Below are positions 1-7,083 of a stretch of DNA of 10,248 nucleotides, one piece after another. Source of the stretch: Selenomonadaceae bacterium UBA3796 (lineage in GTDB: Bacteria; Bacillota; Negativicutes; Selenomonadales; Selenomonadaceae); the NCBI GenBank assembly GCA_002369175.1, contig DFES01000155.1:1-10248 (forward strand). The letters run 5' to 3'. The notes under the pieces were generated by a model. The model saw nothing but the letters and a program-made list of their open reading frames with translations, made no database searches and was not told the origin of the DNA. A program made the translations under genes and the position numbers. Numbering within the stretch: position 1 is the stretch's first letter; each line of letters begins with the position of its first letter.

Positions 1-940
1 GATAATCGCCGTAAGGCATCATGACCTCAATGTTGCGTCCATGCCTCTCGGAAGCCGCAAACTTCAATGCCGCATTGAGCATGGCAGGATTCTTCCAGAG
101 ATCTTCCTCCTGGCATGCCTTGTCCATGTCCTTTGCGCCATCCAAAAATGCCTGGATATCCATGCCGACACAAGCCGCCATGGTAAGCCCCACCTCGCAG
201 AAAATCGAAAAGCGGCCGCCGACGCCATCCGGAACCGAATACGTAGGCCACTTCTTCTCCATGGCGAGCTTCTTGAGGAGGGTGGGCTTTTCCTCATTGG
301 GATCCGTCACAGCCACTACCTCTACCTCGATGTCCTCATATTTCTGCAGTGCATCATAGATCACCATGAAGTTCGACATGGTGTCAAGGGTTCCTCCGGA
401 CTTGGAGATGACGAGGAGGAGAACCTTTCCCTTGCGCTTTTTATGGGATTTTATATATTCCGCCAGGCGCTTGAGCTGACGGATGAGATCTCCTGTACGG
501 CGCGGATCGATGTTCTGGCCGCTGAAATAAATCCTCGGGAATCCCCCGCGCTCCTCATCGGACATAGAGTTCCAGAAGTCACCGCAATGCACGTCAAAGA
601 GCACCTTGTTGCCGAGATAGGAGCCACCGATGCCGAGGGATACCACCGCATCCACATTGTCCTTCACATGGTCCGTAAGTTCTTTCAAATGAGCCAGGGA
701 TTTCGGGGAATTGAGATGACCTTCTTCCACGTAGGGAAGCTGGGAGAAGAGAACTTTCTCCGGCGCCCCGTCCTTCGAGAGATGCTCTCTGATGAAGCCT
801 TTCTCCCGCATGACCTTCATTGCCTCATGGGCTTTTTTCAAGTCCTCTTCATAGGACTTCAAATCATCCGCCGTGACCTTTCCTTCACCGAAAAGATTGT
901 CATAGTCAAAAGAAAAACCGGATTTCAATGTCAAACTCAT
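1..940 (-). CDS. pgi: Glucose-6-phosphate isomerase (3' end beyond window)
   Basis: Cytoplasmic enzyme that interconverts glucose-6-phosphate and fructose-6-phosphate in glycolysis and gluconeogenesis. The 313 visible codons carry the sugar-isomerase (SIS) fold signatures of the family: GIGGSYLG at residues 103-110, the phosphate-binding loop SKSGGTLDT at 179-187, and the PGI signature DGVGGRFS with Arg243. The C-terminal third, with the later catalytic residues (the general-base Glu, the His and the Lys near the end), lies beyond the left edge and cannot be checked. The start ATG at 938-940 has an ideal Shine-Dalgarno AAGGAGG at 951-957. The residues after GGRFS read IFCEVGL, where most PGIs have a small residue pair (SA or TP), so this is a somewhat divergent member. 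It lies 162 bases downstream of the ManB-type mutase on the same strand. I see no good promoter in that gap, so it may be co-transcribed with it. Family assignment is firm. Confidence 0.93.
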   Translation of the reverse strand, partial: MSLTLKSGFSFDYDNLFGEGKVTADDLKSYEEDLKKAHEAMKVMREKGFIREHLSKDGAPEKVLFSQLPYVEEGHLNSPKSLAHLKELTDHVKDNVDAVVSLGIGGSYLGNKVLFDVHCGDFWNSMSDEERGGFPRIYFSGQNIDPRRTGDLIRQLKRLAEYIKSHKKRKGKVLLLVISKSGGTLDTMSNFMVIYDALQKYEDIEVEVVAVTDPNEEKPTLLKKLAMEKKWPTYSVPDGVGGRFSIFCEVGLTMAACVGMDIQAFLDGAKDMDKACQEEDLWKNPAMLNAALKFAASERHGRNIEVMMPYGDY

Positions 941-981
941 AAACAAATACCCTCCTTAAAATAGACAGATCATTCTATTCA

Positions 982-1007
982 AGAATGCCGGGATAGTCCC
1001 GCATTCT
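982..1007 (-). other. Hairpin in the leader upstream of pgi
   Basis: An inverted repeat in which AGAATGC (982-988) and GGGA (990-993) pair with TCCC (997-1000) and GCATTCT (1001-1007), with one bulged base at 989 and a 3-base loop. Read on the minus strand it is followed by TTGAATAG, not a T-run, so it is not a classical intrinsic terminator. It lies 42 bases before the pgi start codon. It may be the processed 3' end of the upstream mutase transcript or a structured 5' leader of pgi. The pairing is seen; the role is inference. Confidence 0.4.
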
Positions 1008-1102
1008 CCCTCACATAATCCAATGTCCTATGCATAACATAGCGCAATGATTCCAATGGTTCCATAGAAAGCACCGCCACCCCTGAGGTTGTGCATGGGA
1101 TT

Positions 1103-2455
1103 TCATGCGCGAATCAGTGCCAGAAGCTCCCTTGTTTTTTCCTCCATGAGTGCCCGATTGCTGCGGGACTCCACATTGAGCCGTATCTCCGGCTCCGTGC
1201 TGGATTTGCGCAGATTGAACCGCCAATCCTGAAATTCCACGGAGATTCCATCGAGCTTGGAAACTGTCCCCTTTGTGCCGTAGAGAGCTTCCACCTTCGC
1301 GAGAATGGCATCCGGATCCTTCACCTTGCTGTTCATCTCGCCGCTGGCGGGATAGCGCTCCTGCCGATCCTTCATGAGCTGGGAAAGTGTCTTTCCCTCA
1401 AGCCCCGACATGAGCTCCATCATCAGGAGCCATGGAATCATGCCGCTGTCACAGTAGGAAAACTCCCGGAAATAGTGATGGGAACTGAGTTCTCCGCCAT
1501 AGACAGCATCCATTTCCCGCATCTTATCCTTGATAAAGGCATGACCGCTCTTGCATACCACCGCCTTGCCCCCATATTGCCCGGCAATCTCAATGGTGTT
1601 CCAGGTCAAACGCGGATCGTGAATGATCGTCCCGCCCTTCTCCTTCTTGAGGAAAGCCGCCGCAAGGAAGCCGACCATATAATAGCCTTCAATGAATTCG
1701 CCCTTCTCGTCAAAGAGAAAACAGCGGTCAAAATCCCCGTCCCAGGCAATGCCCACATCGGCGCTGGCTTCCCGGACGGCCTGGGCGGTGGCTTCACGGT
1801 TTTCCTGTCGCAAGGGGTTTGGCACTCCATTGGGGAAATTGCCGTCCGGTTCGTTATGGACTTTCACGATATCAAAGGGAAGCCGCTTCTCCAATTCGTT
1901 GATGATGGGACCTGCCGCCCCATTGCCCGTATTCGCCACGATTCTGAAAGGCTTGAGCTTCTTCACATCCACATAGGAAAGGATGTGGTTTACATAGGCC
2001 TCCGTGACATCAAACTGCTCCACCTTTCCCCTTGGCGGAAGGGGACGGAAATCGCCATCCAGAACCGCCTTTGCGACCTCCCGGAGGCCATTGTCCTCTG
2101 AAATGGGACGCGCTCCGCTCTTCACGAACTTCATCCCGTTGTATTCCTTGGGATTGTGGCTTGCCGTCACCATGATTCCGCCGTCCAAGGCGTAGTGAAC
2201 CGTTGCAAAATAAATCATTTCCGTGCCGCACTGCCCAATATCCATGACATCGCAGCCTGACTCCGTCAATCCCTGTACAAGGGATTTTTGCAAGGACGGT
2301 CCCGAAAGCCGGATATCATGCCCCACGACCACTTTCTTCATGCCGAACATGTCCGGAAGGACGCGCCCCACCCGATATGCCAATTCCTCATTGACATCCG
2401 AAGGATAGATGCCCCGAATATCATATGGCCCAAAACCGTTTGCATTGACCGCCAT
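1103..2455 (-). CDS. manB: Phosphomannomutase/phosphoglucomutase (ManB/AlgC type)
   Basis: Alpha-D-phosphohexomutase that moves phosphate between C6 and C1 of glucose or mannose through a phosphoserine, supplying hexose-1-phosphates for nucleotide sugars. The 450-residue protein shows all four superfamily sites: YDIRG near the N terminus (11-15), the phosphoserine loop TASHNP with Ser99, the Mg-binding DGDFDR at 239-244, the sugar-binding GGELSSHH at 320-327, and the phosphate-binding RKSSTEP at 416-422. The GE-x-S sugar loop and the length of about 450 fit dual-specificity PMM/PGM enzymes; true specificity cannot be read from sequence. I chose the ATG at 2453-2455 because it follows a G-rich Shine-Dalgarno (G7 at 2461-2467) and leaves a normal short N terminus. 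An ATG nine codons earlier (2482) has no ribosome binding site. The gene follows a terminator, so it should have its own promoter in 2468-2537. That stretch is AT-rich, with TAATAT on the minus strand at 2494-2499 but no convincing -35. Confidence 0.9.
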   Translation of the reverse strand: MAVNANGFGPYDIRGIYPSDVNEELAYRVGRVLPDMFGMKKVVVGHDIRLSGPSLQKSLVQGLTESGCDVMDIGQCGTEMIYFATVHYALDGGIMVTASHNPKEYNGMKFVKSGARPISEDNGLREVAKAVLDGDFRPLPPRGKVEQFDVTEAYVNHILSYVDVKKLKPFRIVANTGNGAAGPIINELEKRLPFDIVKVHNEPDGNFPNGVPNPLRQENREATAQAVREASADVGIAWDGDFDRCFLFDEKGEFIEGYYMVGFLAAAFLKKEKGGTIIHDPRLTWNTIEIAGQYGGKAVVCKSGHAFIKDKMREMDAVYGGELSSHHYFREFSYCDSGMIPWLLMMELMSGLEGKTLSQLMKDRQERYPASGEMNSKVKDPDAILAKVEALYGTKGTVSKLDGISVEFQDWRFNLRKSSTEPEIRLNVESRSNRALMEEKTRELLALIRA

Positions 2456-2460
2456 AAAAT

Positions 2461-2467
2461 CCCCCCC
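2461..2467 (-). promoter_or_regulatory. G7 tract acting as ribosome binding site of manB
   Basis: On the minus strand seven consecutive G residues, followed by ATTTT and then the ATG at 2455, form the only Shine-Dalgarno-like element before the chosen start. The other genes here use mixed GGAGG-type sites. The spacing is short. That this tract works as the binding site is inference from position. Confidence 0.45.
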
Positions 2468-2537
2468 ATGGATATGCTGCATTTTCTATAGATATATTAT
2501 TCGTGCTAAAAATGCATTTTCCTCTTCCAGTAGACAG

Positions 2538-2578
2538 AAAAAATCGGCATGACCGGAAAATATCCGTCATGCCGATTT
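2538..2578 (-). terminator. Rho-independent terminator after pgcA
   Basis: A perfect 13-bp stem (2541-2553 with 2566-2578) around a 12-base loop is followed, on the minus strand, by six T residues (A6 at 2538-2543 on the plus strand, overlapping the stem base). It starts 24 bases past the stop codon of the PgcA-like mutase. Read on the plus strand the stem is followed only by TTTCA, so the signal is directed to minus-strand transcripts. It separates pgcA from manB transcriptionally. Confidence 0.9.
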
Positions 2579-2601
2579 CATATACCGATGAGCCTATGCG
2601 C

Positions 2602-4284
2602 TTATGCAAGAAGTGGTTTCACGGCTTCCGCCAATTTATCTTTCTCCGCCTGTGCCGCATCCAGATCCTTGCCAAGGGTCGTAAAGTAGGTCTTGATCTT
2701 CGGCTCGGTTCCGGAGGGACGAATCACTACGGTGGATCCATCATCCAAAGAATAGATCAGGACGTTCGCCTTCGGCAATCCGGTCTCTTCGGGATTGTTG
2801 TAATCAAGCGCCTTGACGACCTTCTTCCCGGCGAATTCCGAAGGAGGCTCTTTCCTGAGTTTCTCCATGATACCCGCCATTTTATCCATGCCGGAAAGCC
2901 CCGGGAATTCGAAGGAATCCACCTTGTTGAGATATCTTCCGTACTGCTGGTAAATCTCCTCCAGACGCTTCTTGATGGAAGAGCCGATGGAACGGTAGTA
3001 TGCCGCCATCTCGCAGATGAGCATGGAAGCAATGACCGCGTCCTTGTCACGGACATAAGGACCGGCGAGGTATCCATAACTTTCCTCAAAGCCGAAGATG
3101 AAACGCTCCTCCTCGCCCTTCTCCTCCAACTGGAGAATCTGGTCGCCGATCCACTTGAAGCCGGTCAACACCTGGCGAAGCTCCACACCGTAATGTTCCG
3201 CCACCTTCACGGCAAGGGGCGTGGAGACGATGGACATGACCGCAATGGGATTCTCGGGCATGGTTCCCTTTTCCTTGCGGCCCTGGCAGATATAATCGAG
3301 AAGCAGTACCCCCATCTCATTGCCGGACACAAGCTCGTAGGAGCCATCCGGACACTTCATTGCAATGCCCACGCGGTCAGCATCGGGATCCGTTGCCAGC
3401 ATGAGATCTGCCTGTGTCTCCTTGGCGAGCTCCAACCCTTTCTCAAGAGCCGCAAAAATTTCCGGATTCGGGTAAGAGCAGGTGGTGAAGTATCCATTGG
3501 GATACGCCTGCTCGGGAACGATGGTGATATCCGTGATACCGATATCCTTGAGGACACGCGTGACGGGAACAAGCCCCGTACCATTGAGCGGCGAATAGAC
3601 CAGCTTGAGTCCTGCCGTCTTGCAGAGACCCGGACGAACCTGTCGCTTCTCAATAGCTTCGTAGAAGGCATCCTTGCAGTCGTCTCCCACAAACTTGATC
3701 AGTCCCTTCTCGACGCCTTCCGCAAAGCTCATGTACTTCGCTCCGGTGAGAATATCCGTCTTCTGGATGGCATCGTAGACCACAGCTGCTGCATCGTCCG
3801 TCATCTGGCAGCCATCCGGTCCATATGCCTTGTATCCGTTGTACTTCGCGGGATTATGGGAAGCCGTGACCATAATGCCCGCATTGCATTTATAGTAACG
3901 CGTCGCAAAAGAAAGCGCAGGAACCGGCATGAGCTCATCATAAATGCGCACGTGAATGCCGTTAGCGGCAAGAACGCCCGCAGCATCCCGTGCAAAATTC
4001 CAGCCTTTCAGGCGGCTGTCATAACTTATGGCCACCGTCTGGTTGCCGCCCTGCGTCTTCACCCAGTCTGCAACACCCTGGGTCGCCTGACGGACAACCC
4101 AGATGTTCATGCGATTCGTACCTGCGCCCAATGTGCCCCGCAATCCGGCCGTACCGAACTTCAATGCCACCGCAAACCGATCTTTAATGGCCTCGTCATC
4201 ACCCGCAATGTCCAGCAGCTCTTTCTTGAGGTCAAAGTCCACCAGGTCAGCCTCGCACCAACGCTTGTAATCGTCTTGATACAT
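2602..4284 (-). CDS. pgcA: Phospho-sugar mutase (alpha-phosphoglucomutase, PgcA/PGM2-like)
   Basis: Cytoplasmic phosphohexomutase of the longer PGM2/PgcA branch, expected to interconvert glucose-6-P and glucose-1-P, and in some relatives phosphomannose or phosphopentose. The 560-residue length is typical of that branch. Motifs in order: FGTAGLRG (43-50), catalytic-serine loop TASHNP with Ser142, Mg-binding DPDADR (299-304), sugar loop GFEESYGY (398-405) and phosphate-binding RPSGTEPK (522-529), all intact. The start ATG at 4282-4284 follows AAAGGATGGGG and lines up with the family N terminus. The reading frame stays open 130 codons further upstream, but that part overlaps the MATE gene and crosses the promoter, so I excluded it. 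The gene has its own promoter at 4370-4398 and ends in a strong terminator, so it can be a single-gene unit. The neighbouring ManB-type mutase is a distant paralogue of a different subfamily, so this is not a recent duplication. Confidence 0.92.
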   Translation of the reverse strand: MYQDDYKRWCEADLVDFDLKKELLDIAGDDEAIKDRFAVALKFGTAGLRGTLGAGTNRMNIWVVRQATQGVADWVKTQGGNQTVAISYDSRLKGWNFARDAAGVLAANGIHVRIYDELMPVPALSFATRYYKCNAGIMVTASHNPAKYNGYKAYGPDGCQMTDDAAAVVYDAIQKTDILTGAKYMSFAEGVEKGLIKFVGDDCKDAFYEAIEKRQVRPGLCKTAGLKLVYSPLNGTGLVPVTRVLKDIGITDITIVPEQAYPNGYFTTCSYPNPEIFAALEKGLELAKETQADLMLATDPDADRVGIAMKCPDGSYELVSGNEMGVLLLDYICQGRKEKGTMPENPIAVMSIVSTPLAVKVAEHYGVELRQVLTGFKWIGDQILQLEEKGEEERFIFGFEESYGYLAGPYVRDKDAVIASMLICEMAAYYRSIGSSIKKRLEEIYQQYGRYLNKVDSFEFPGLSGMDKMAGIMEKLRKEPPSEFAGKKVVKALDYNNPEETGLPKANVLIYSLDDGSTVVIRPSGTEPKIKTYFTTLGKDLDAAQAEKDKLAEAVKPLLA

Positions 4285-4308
4285 GTATTCCCCATCCTTT
4301 CTGTTTAC

Positions 4309-4349
4309 GGGAACGCTTCGGATTCTTAAACTTGAACTGTTCTGTTCCC
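4309..4349 (-). repeat. Inverted repeats in the pgcA leader
   Basis: GGGAAC at 4309-4314 and GTTCCC at 4344-4349 are complementary arms 29 bases apart, and a short palindrome GAAC-T-GTTC lies between them at 4334-4342. Just upstream on the transcript (about 4346-4365) is a short AT-rich run of ATTGA repeats. These lie within the predicted 5' leader. They could be an operator near the start of transcription or leader structure, or chance; short arms make this weak. Confidence 0.3.
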
Positions 4350-4369
4350 AATTGAATTGAATTACTTTA

Positions 4370-4398
4370 AGTGTACCGATTTTAAAAGGGACTGTCAA
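4370..4398 (-). promoter_or_regulatory. Sigma-70-type promoter of pgcA
   Basis: On the minus strand a perfect -35 TTGACA (4393-4398) and a -10 TACACT (4370-4375) are separated by exactly 17 bases. The predicted start of transcription is near 4363, giving a leader of roughly 79 bases before the pgcA ATG. It is the best promoter match in the window. It lies between the MATE stop codon and pgcA, so pgcA need not depend on read-through from the exporter operon. Confidence 0.8.
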
Positions 4399-4421
4399 GA
4401 CAACATGCAGAAAAACGCATC

Positions 4422-5762
4422 TTACAGCGAATATTTCTTTCGCATGTGCTTCCGCGTCAGGAAAAAGGCCACTGCCAAAGGTACGCAGGCACCAATCCAG
4501 GCCAGTGGACTCGCACAGCAGGCGCCGAGATAACCAAGCCACTCCACCAGGAAAACGGCTGCCGCTGCGCGCATGATAAGCTCCATGACACCTGCGATGG
4601 TGGGTGCCATACTCTTTCCCAAGCCCTGCAGCGTGAAGCGGAAAATAAAGAGAAGCGCAAGGATCCAGTAGCATACCCCATTCACCACAAGATAGGTCTG
4701 CCCGTATTCAATGACCTGCTCCTGACCATCCCCAACAAAAAGATGCATAATGGACGGACCGAAGAAAATAACGGCTGCACCGGCTGCGATGCTGAATCCC
4801 ACGGACATATAGATGCACTTTTTCACCCCTTCTTCAATGCGGGCGAACTTCCTGGCTCCATAGTTCTGTGCCGTATAGGCCGCCATTGCCATGCCGAAGG
4901 ACATCGTAGGCATCAGAGCGACGGAATCCACCTTCTGGGATGCAGCGTAGGCAGCCACCGCCACAGGTCCGAGATGATTGAGCGCCACCTGAAGGATCAC
5001 TGTGCCAATGGCGATGACAGATGCCTGAAATCCCATGGGAATGCCGATTTTCAAATGCGCCATGACCACCTGACGATCCGGCTTCCAGTCTGACCAGCGC
5101 GTATGCATGGCAGGGACCTTTGCCCGGATATAGAAAAAGCAAATCACATTTCCGATGAGCCAGGCTACCACCGTGGCCAGCGCCGCTCCCGGAATCCCCC
5201 ATCCCAGCCAGAGAATCGCCACAGGCTCCAGCAGGATATTGATGAACAGCATCGATGCCAAGATGATCGTCGGAGCGCGGCTGTCTCCCAATGCACGGAG
5301 AATATTCGCCTGCATCTGAATGAGCACAAAGGTGAAGATGCCCCCATAGATAATGCTGATGAAATCATAAGCTCCCTGCAAAATTTCCGGCGGAGTCTGC
5401 ATCCAGATGAGGAAGGTGCGGCAAAATGCCACGCCAATCACCGTGAGGACAACAGACGCTGCTGCGCTCAGCTCAATGCAGACAGCCACGCTCTGCCGAA
5501 CCCCTCGCCTGTCCTTTGCGCCGAAGCGCTGTCCCGTGTAGATGGAAAGCCCCGATGTAAAGCCCAGGATAAACCCGATGAACAGAAACATGAGACTTCC
5601 CGTACAGCCAACCGCCGCCAGTGCCTCCACCCCGAGAAAACGCCCTACGATGAGCGTGTCCACAAAGGCGTAGAGCTGCTGGAATATATTCCCCGCCAAA
5701 AGAGGCAGCGTGAAAAACAAGATGAGCCTTGCAGGATCACCTTCCGTCAAATTCTTTGTCAT
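4422..5762 (-). CDS. MATE family multidrug/toxin efflux transporter
   Basis: Inner-membrane exporter of the MATE family, which uses a Na+ or H+ gradient to extrude cationic or aromatic compounds. The 446 residues fit the usual 12-helix length and show the two-lobe MatE repeat. The first lobe starts with LLAGNIFQQLYAFVDTLIVG and the GRFLGVEALAAVG loop (40-52), and has RALGDSRAPT at 156-165. The second starts with GIPMGFQASV near 240-249 and has AQNYGA at 298-303. A basic tail (RKHMRKKYSL) ends the protein. The ATG at 5760-5762 has a Shine-Dalgarno GGGAGA lying in the last codons of the upstream DUF218 gene, whose stop is only 6 bases before this start, so the two are probably co-transcribed and translationally coupled. 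Substrate cannot be told from sequence. I see no strong terminator after the gene. Confidence 0.92.
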   Translation of the reverse strand: MTKNLTEGDPARLILFFTLPLLAGNIFQQLYAFVDTLIVGRFLGVEALAAVGCTGSLMFLFIGFILGFTSGLSIYTGQRFGAKDRRGVRQSVAVCIELSAAASVVLTVIGVAFCRTFLIWMQTPPEILQGAYDFISIIYGGIFTFVLIQMQANILRALGDSRAPTIILASMLFINILLEPVAILWLGWGIPGAALATVVAWLIGNVICFFYIRAKVPAMHTRWSDWKPDRQVVMAHLKIGIPMGFQASVIAIGTVILQVALNHLGPVAVAAYAASQKVDSVALMPTMSFGMAMAAYTAQNYGARKFARIEEGVKKCIYMSVGFSIAAGAAVIFFGPSIMHLFVGDGQEQVIEYGQTYLVVNGVCYWILALLFIFRFTLQGLGKSMAPTIAGVMELIMRAAAAVFLVEWLGYLGACCASPLAWIGACVPLAVAFFLTRKHMRKKYSL

Positions 5763-5768
5763 ACTGAT

Positions 5769-6608
5769 CTATCTCCCGGTATACTTTGTTACCCATGTGC
5801 GAAGTGTTTCCTGAAACACCGTCACATTGTCAAAAAGAGCCTCGGTCTGTGGACGAAGCTTCGTGTAATGAAATACAGGATGGCGGCTCACCATGTAGTC
5901 CGTAGGATACGGCACCACAGACACGCCCGCCCCCTCGAAGTTCAGCACCGCCCGCTTCATGTGAAAGGCCGATGTCACGAGAATCGGCTGCCGGAAACCA
6001 TGCTCCCGGAGGATCTCCGCAGAATAGTGCGCATTCTGCGTCGTATTGACACTTTTCGTCTCCAGGAGGATATCCTGTTCCGGTACGCCGAGACTCTGCA
6101 ATACACGGCTGGCAATCTTCGCCTCTGCGCCGCTGTCGGAGTAGACCTGCCCTCCCGAAAGAAGAATCGGCACCCGAAGCATGCGATAAAGCCGTACTGT
6201 GGCCAAGAGCCGGTTCGCAGGGCTGGAACAAAGAGAGCCTATGCCGTCCACATCGGGAGAATCCGGCATGGCACCGCCTCCCAACATGATGATGACATCC
6301 CCCCTGGGATCCTCCGGCGGATCATAGACGGATTCCAAACTACCCATAAGCCGCTCCGCCACAAGCCCCGTGCAGAGCAGATAAAAGAGAAAGGCAGTAC
6401 CCGCAAGCATCGCCGCAAGCCGCTTTTCGCCTCTTTTCCTCCAGGCATACCACGCAATGACAAAAAAGATAACGATGAAAATCCCCGGCGGCAGAACCCA
6501 ACTGGCGCCGAATTTCAACAGATAAACCATAAACAAAAACCCCGCAAAGAAAAAAGCGCAAATTCCCTTCCCTCGGAACAGGAATCCCCGCAAAAACAGC
6601 GAATTCAT
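5769..6608 (-). CDS. Membrane-anchored DUF218/YdcF (ElyC-like) protein
   Basis: 279-residue protein with hydrophobic N-terminal segments at about 16-33, 36-56 and 65-85, then a DUF218 domain from about residue 103. Family hallmarks are visible: VIIMLGGG (105-112), ILLSGG (148-153), SVNTTQNA (186-193, the S-x-NT-x-x-NA motif) and LVTSAFHMKRA (210-220). In Escherichia coli the similarly built ElyC, which has two membrane helices plus DUF218, affects peptidoglycan and envelope integrity, while SanA and YdcF are relatives; the biochemical activity is not settled. By analogy an envelope role is inferred here. The start ATG at 6606-6608 has no good Shine-Dalgarno, but later candidate starts would cut into the first membrane segment. 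It is the first gene of a probable operon with the MATE exporter and is divergent from the cupin gene. Domain assignment is strong; function is uncertain. Confidence 0.85.
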   Translation of the reverse strand: MNSLFLRGFLFRGKGICAFFFAGFLFMVYLLKFGASWVLPPGIFIVIFFVIAWYAWRKRGEKRLAAMLAGTAFLFYLLCTGLVAERLMGSLESVYDPPEDPRGDVIIMLGGGAMPDSPDVDGIGSLCSSPANRLLATVRLYRMLRVPILLSGGQVYSDSGAEAKIASRVLQSLGVPEQDILLETKSVNTTQNAHYSAEILREHGFRQPILVTSAFHMKRAVLNFEGAGVSVVPYPTDYMVSRHPVFHYTKLRPQTEALFDNVTVFQETLRTWVTKYTGR

Positions 6609-6691
6609 TCAGTGTATGTATACTATCTATCATACGCAGAGCATCTTGTGAATAACGGAATAAGGAGACTGCAAAAAGGAGAGCGATATCC
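6609..6691. promoter_or_regulatory. Divergent intergenic region with weak promoter-like signals
   Basis: This 83-base gap must hold promoters for both the DUF218/MATE unit (minus) and the cupin gene (plus). Minus-strand TATGAT (6629-6634) and plus-strand TATACT (6619-6624) are reasonable -10 hexamers lying almost on top of each other, but neither has a good -35. A short inverted repeat GTATG (6614-6618)/CATAC (6631-6635) flanks them. If the minus -10 is right, the DUF218 leader is only about 15 bases, consistent with its poor ribosome binding site. The hexamers are seen; their use is inference. Confidence 0.3.
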
Positions 6692-7033
6692 ATGGCATTC
6701 ATTGAACAGAAGGTCATCCAAGCGAAAAACAAGGCGAATGGCAAGGGAGAAATCACCATAGTCCAGCTCCTCACAGAGGCGGAGCTGGACGGAAAGTGCA
6801 ACATGTTCGCAAAGGTCACGATTCCTCCCGGCTGCTCCATCGGCATCCATGAGCATCACGGAAATACGGAAACCTACCATATCCTGCAAGGCAAAGCCCT
6901 CTACAATGACAACGGCACGGATGTGGAGATCGGGCCGGGAAAGACCACCTTCTGCCCCGATGGAGAAAAGCATGGCATTGAGAACATCGGCGATGAAGAT
7001 CTCGTGTTCATGGCACTGATCATCAAGAAATAG
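6692..7033 (+). CDS. Small single-domain cupin protein
   Basis: 113-residue cytoplasmic protein forming one beta-barrel cupin (Cupin_2 type). Motif 1 is visible as G-x-HEHHGNTETYHILQG (51-67), with likely metal ligands His53, His55 and Glu60. Motif 2 is visible as GPGKTTFCPDGEKHGIEN (81-98), with His94 as the fourth ligand. A metal-binding role is therefore likely. Such small cupins include sugar-phosphate isomerases, dioxygenases and ligand sensors, and nothing here singles out one, so I give no specific function. The start ATG has a Shine-Dalgarno AGGAG at 6677-6681, 10 bases upstream. It is the only plus-strand gene in the window, divergent from the DUF218 gene and convergent with rmlD, and ends in its own terminator, so it is probably monocistronic. 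Confidence 0.85.
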   Translation: MAFIEQKVIQAKNKANGKGEITIVQLLTEAELDGKCNMFAKVTIPPGCSIGIHEHHGNTETYHILQGKALYNDNGTDVEIGPGKTTFCPDGEKHGIENIGDEDLVFMALIIKK

Positions 7034-7050
7034 ACACCAAAAATCTTCAC

Positions 7051-7076
7051 AAGGCGGCTGATGCAGCCGCCTTTTT
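7051..7076 (+). terminator. Intrinsic terminator between cupin gene and rmlD
   Basis: A 9-bp perfect stem AAGGCGGCT/AGCCGCCTT (7051-7059 with 7065-7073) with a 5-base loop is followed by a T5 run (7072-7076). It starts 17 bases past the cupin stop codon. On the minus strand the stem is preceded by A5 and followed by TTGTGAAGATTTTT, so it may also stop rmlD transcripts, whose stop codon is at 7084. The plus-strand role is clear; the two-way role is inference. Confidence 0.88.
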
Positions 7077-7083
7077 CATGAAA

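Noticed and set aside
41..964. 307-codon plus-strand frame opposite pgi (and the similar 1091-2101 frame opposite manB)
   Set aside because: Antisense shadows of genes with clear enzyme signatures; no ribosome binding sites or recognisable domains.
2503..4329. 608-codon open frame on the plus strand opposite pgcA
   Set aside because: It is fully antisense to a gene with intact family motifs, its product resembles no family and is rich in His/Arg/Ile as expected for a reverse-strand shadow, and its start lies at the pgcA terminator with no ribosome binding site.
4285..4674. 130-codon N-terminal extension of pgcA
   Set aside because: It overlaps the end of the MATE gene in another frame and crosses the pgcA promoter; family alignment and the ribosome binding site put the start at 4284.
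5103..6761. 552-codon open frame on the plus strand opposite the MATE and DUF218 genes
   Set aside because: Very polar, composition-biased translation, antisense to two well-supported genes and running into the start of the cupin gene; explained by codon bias.
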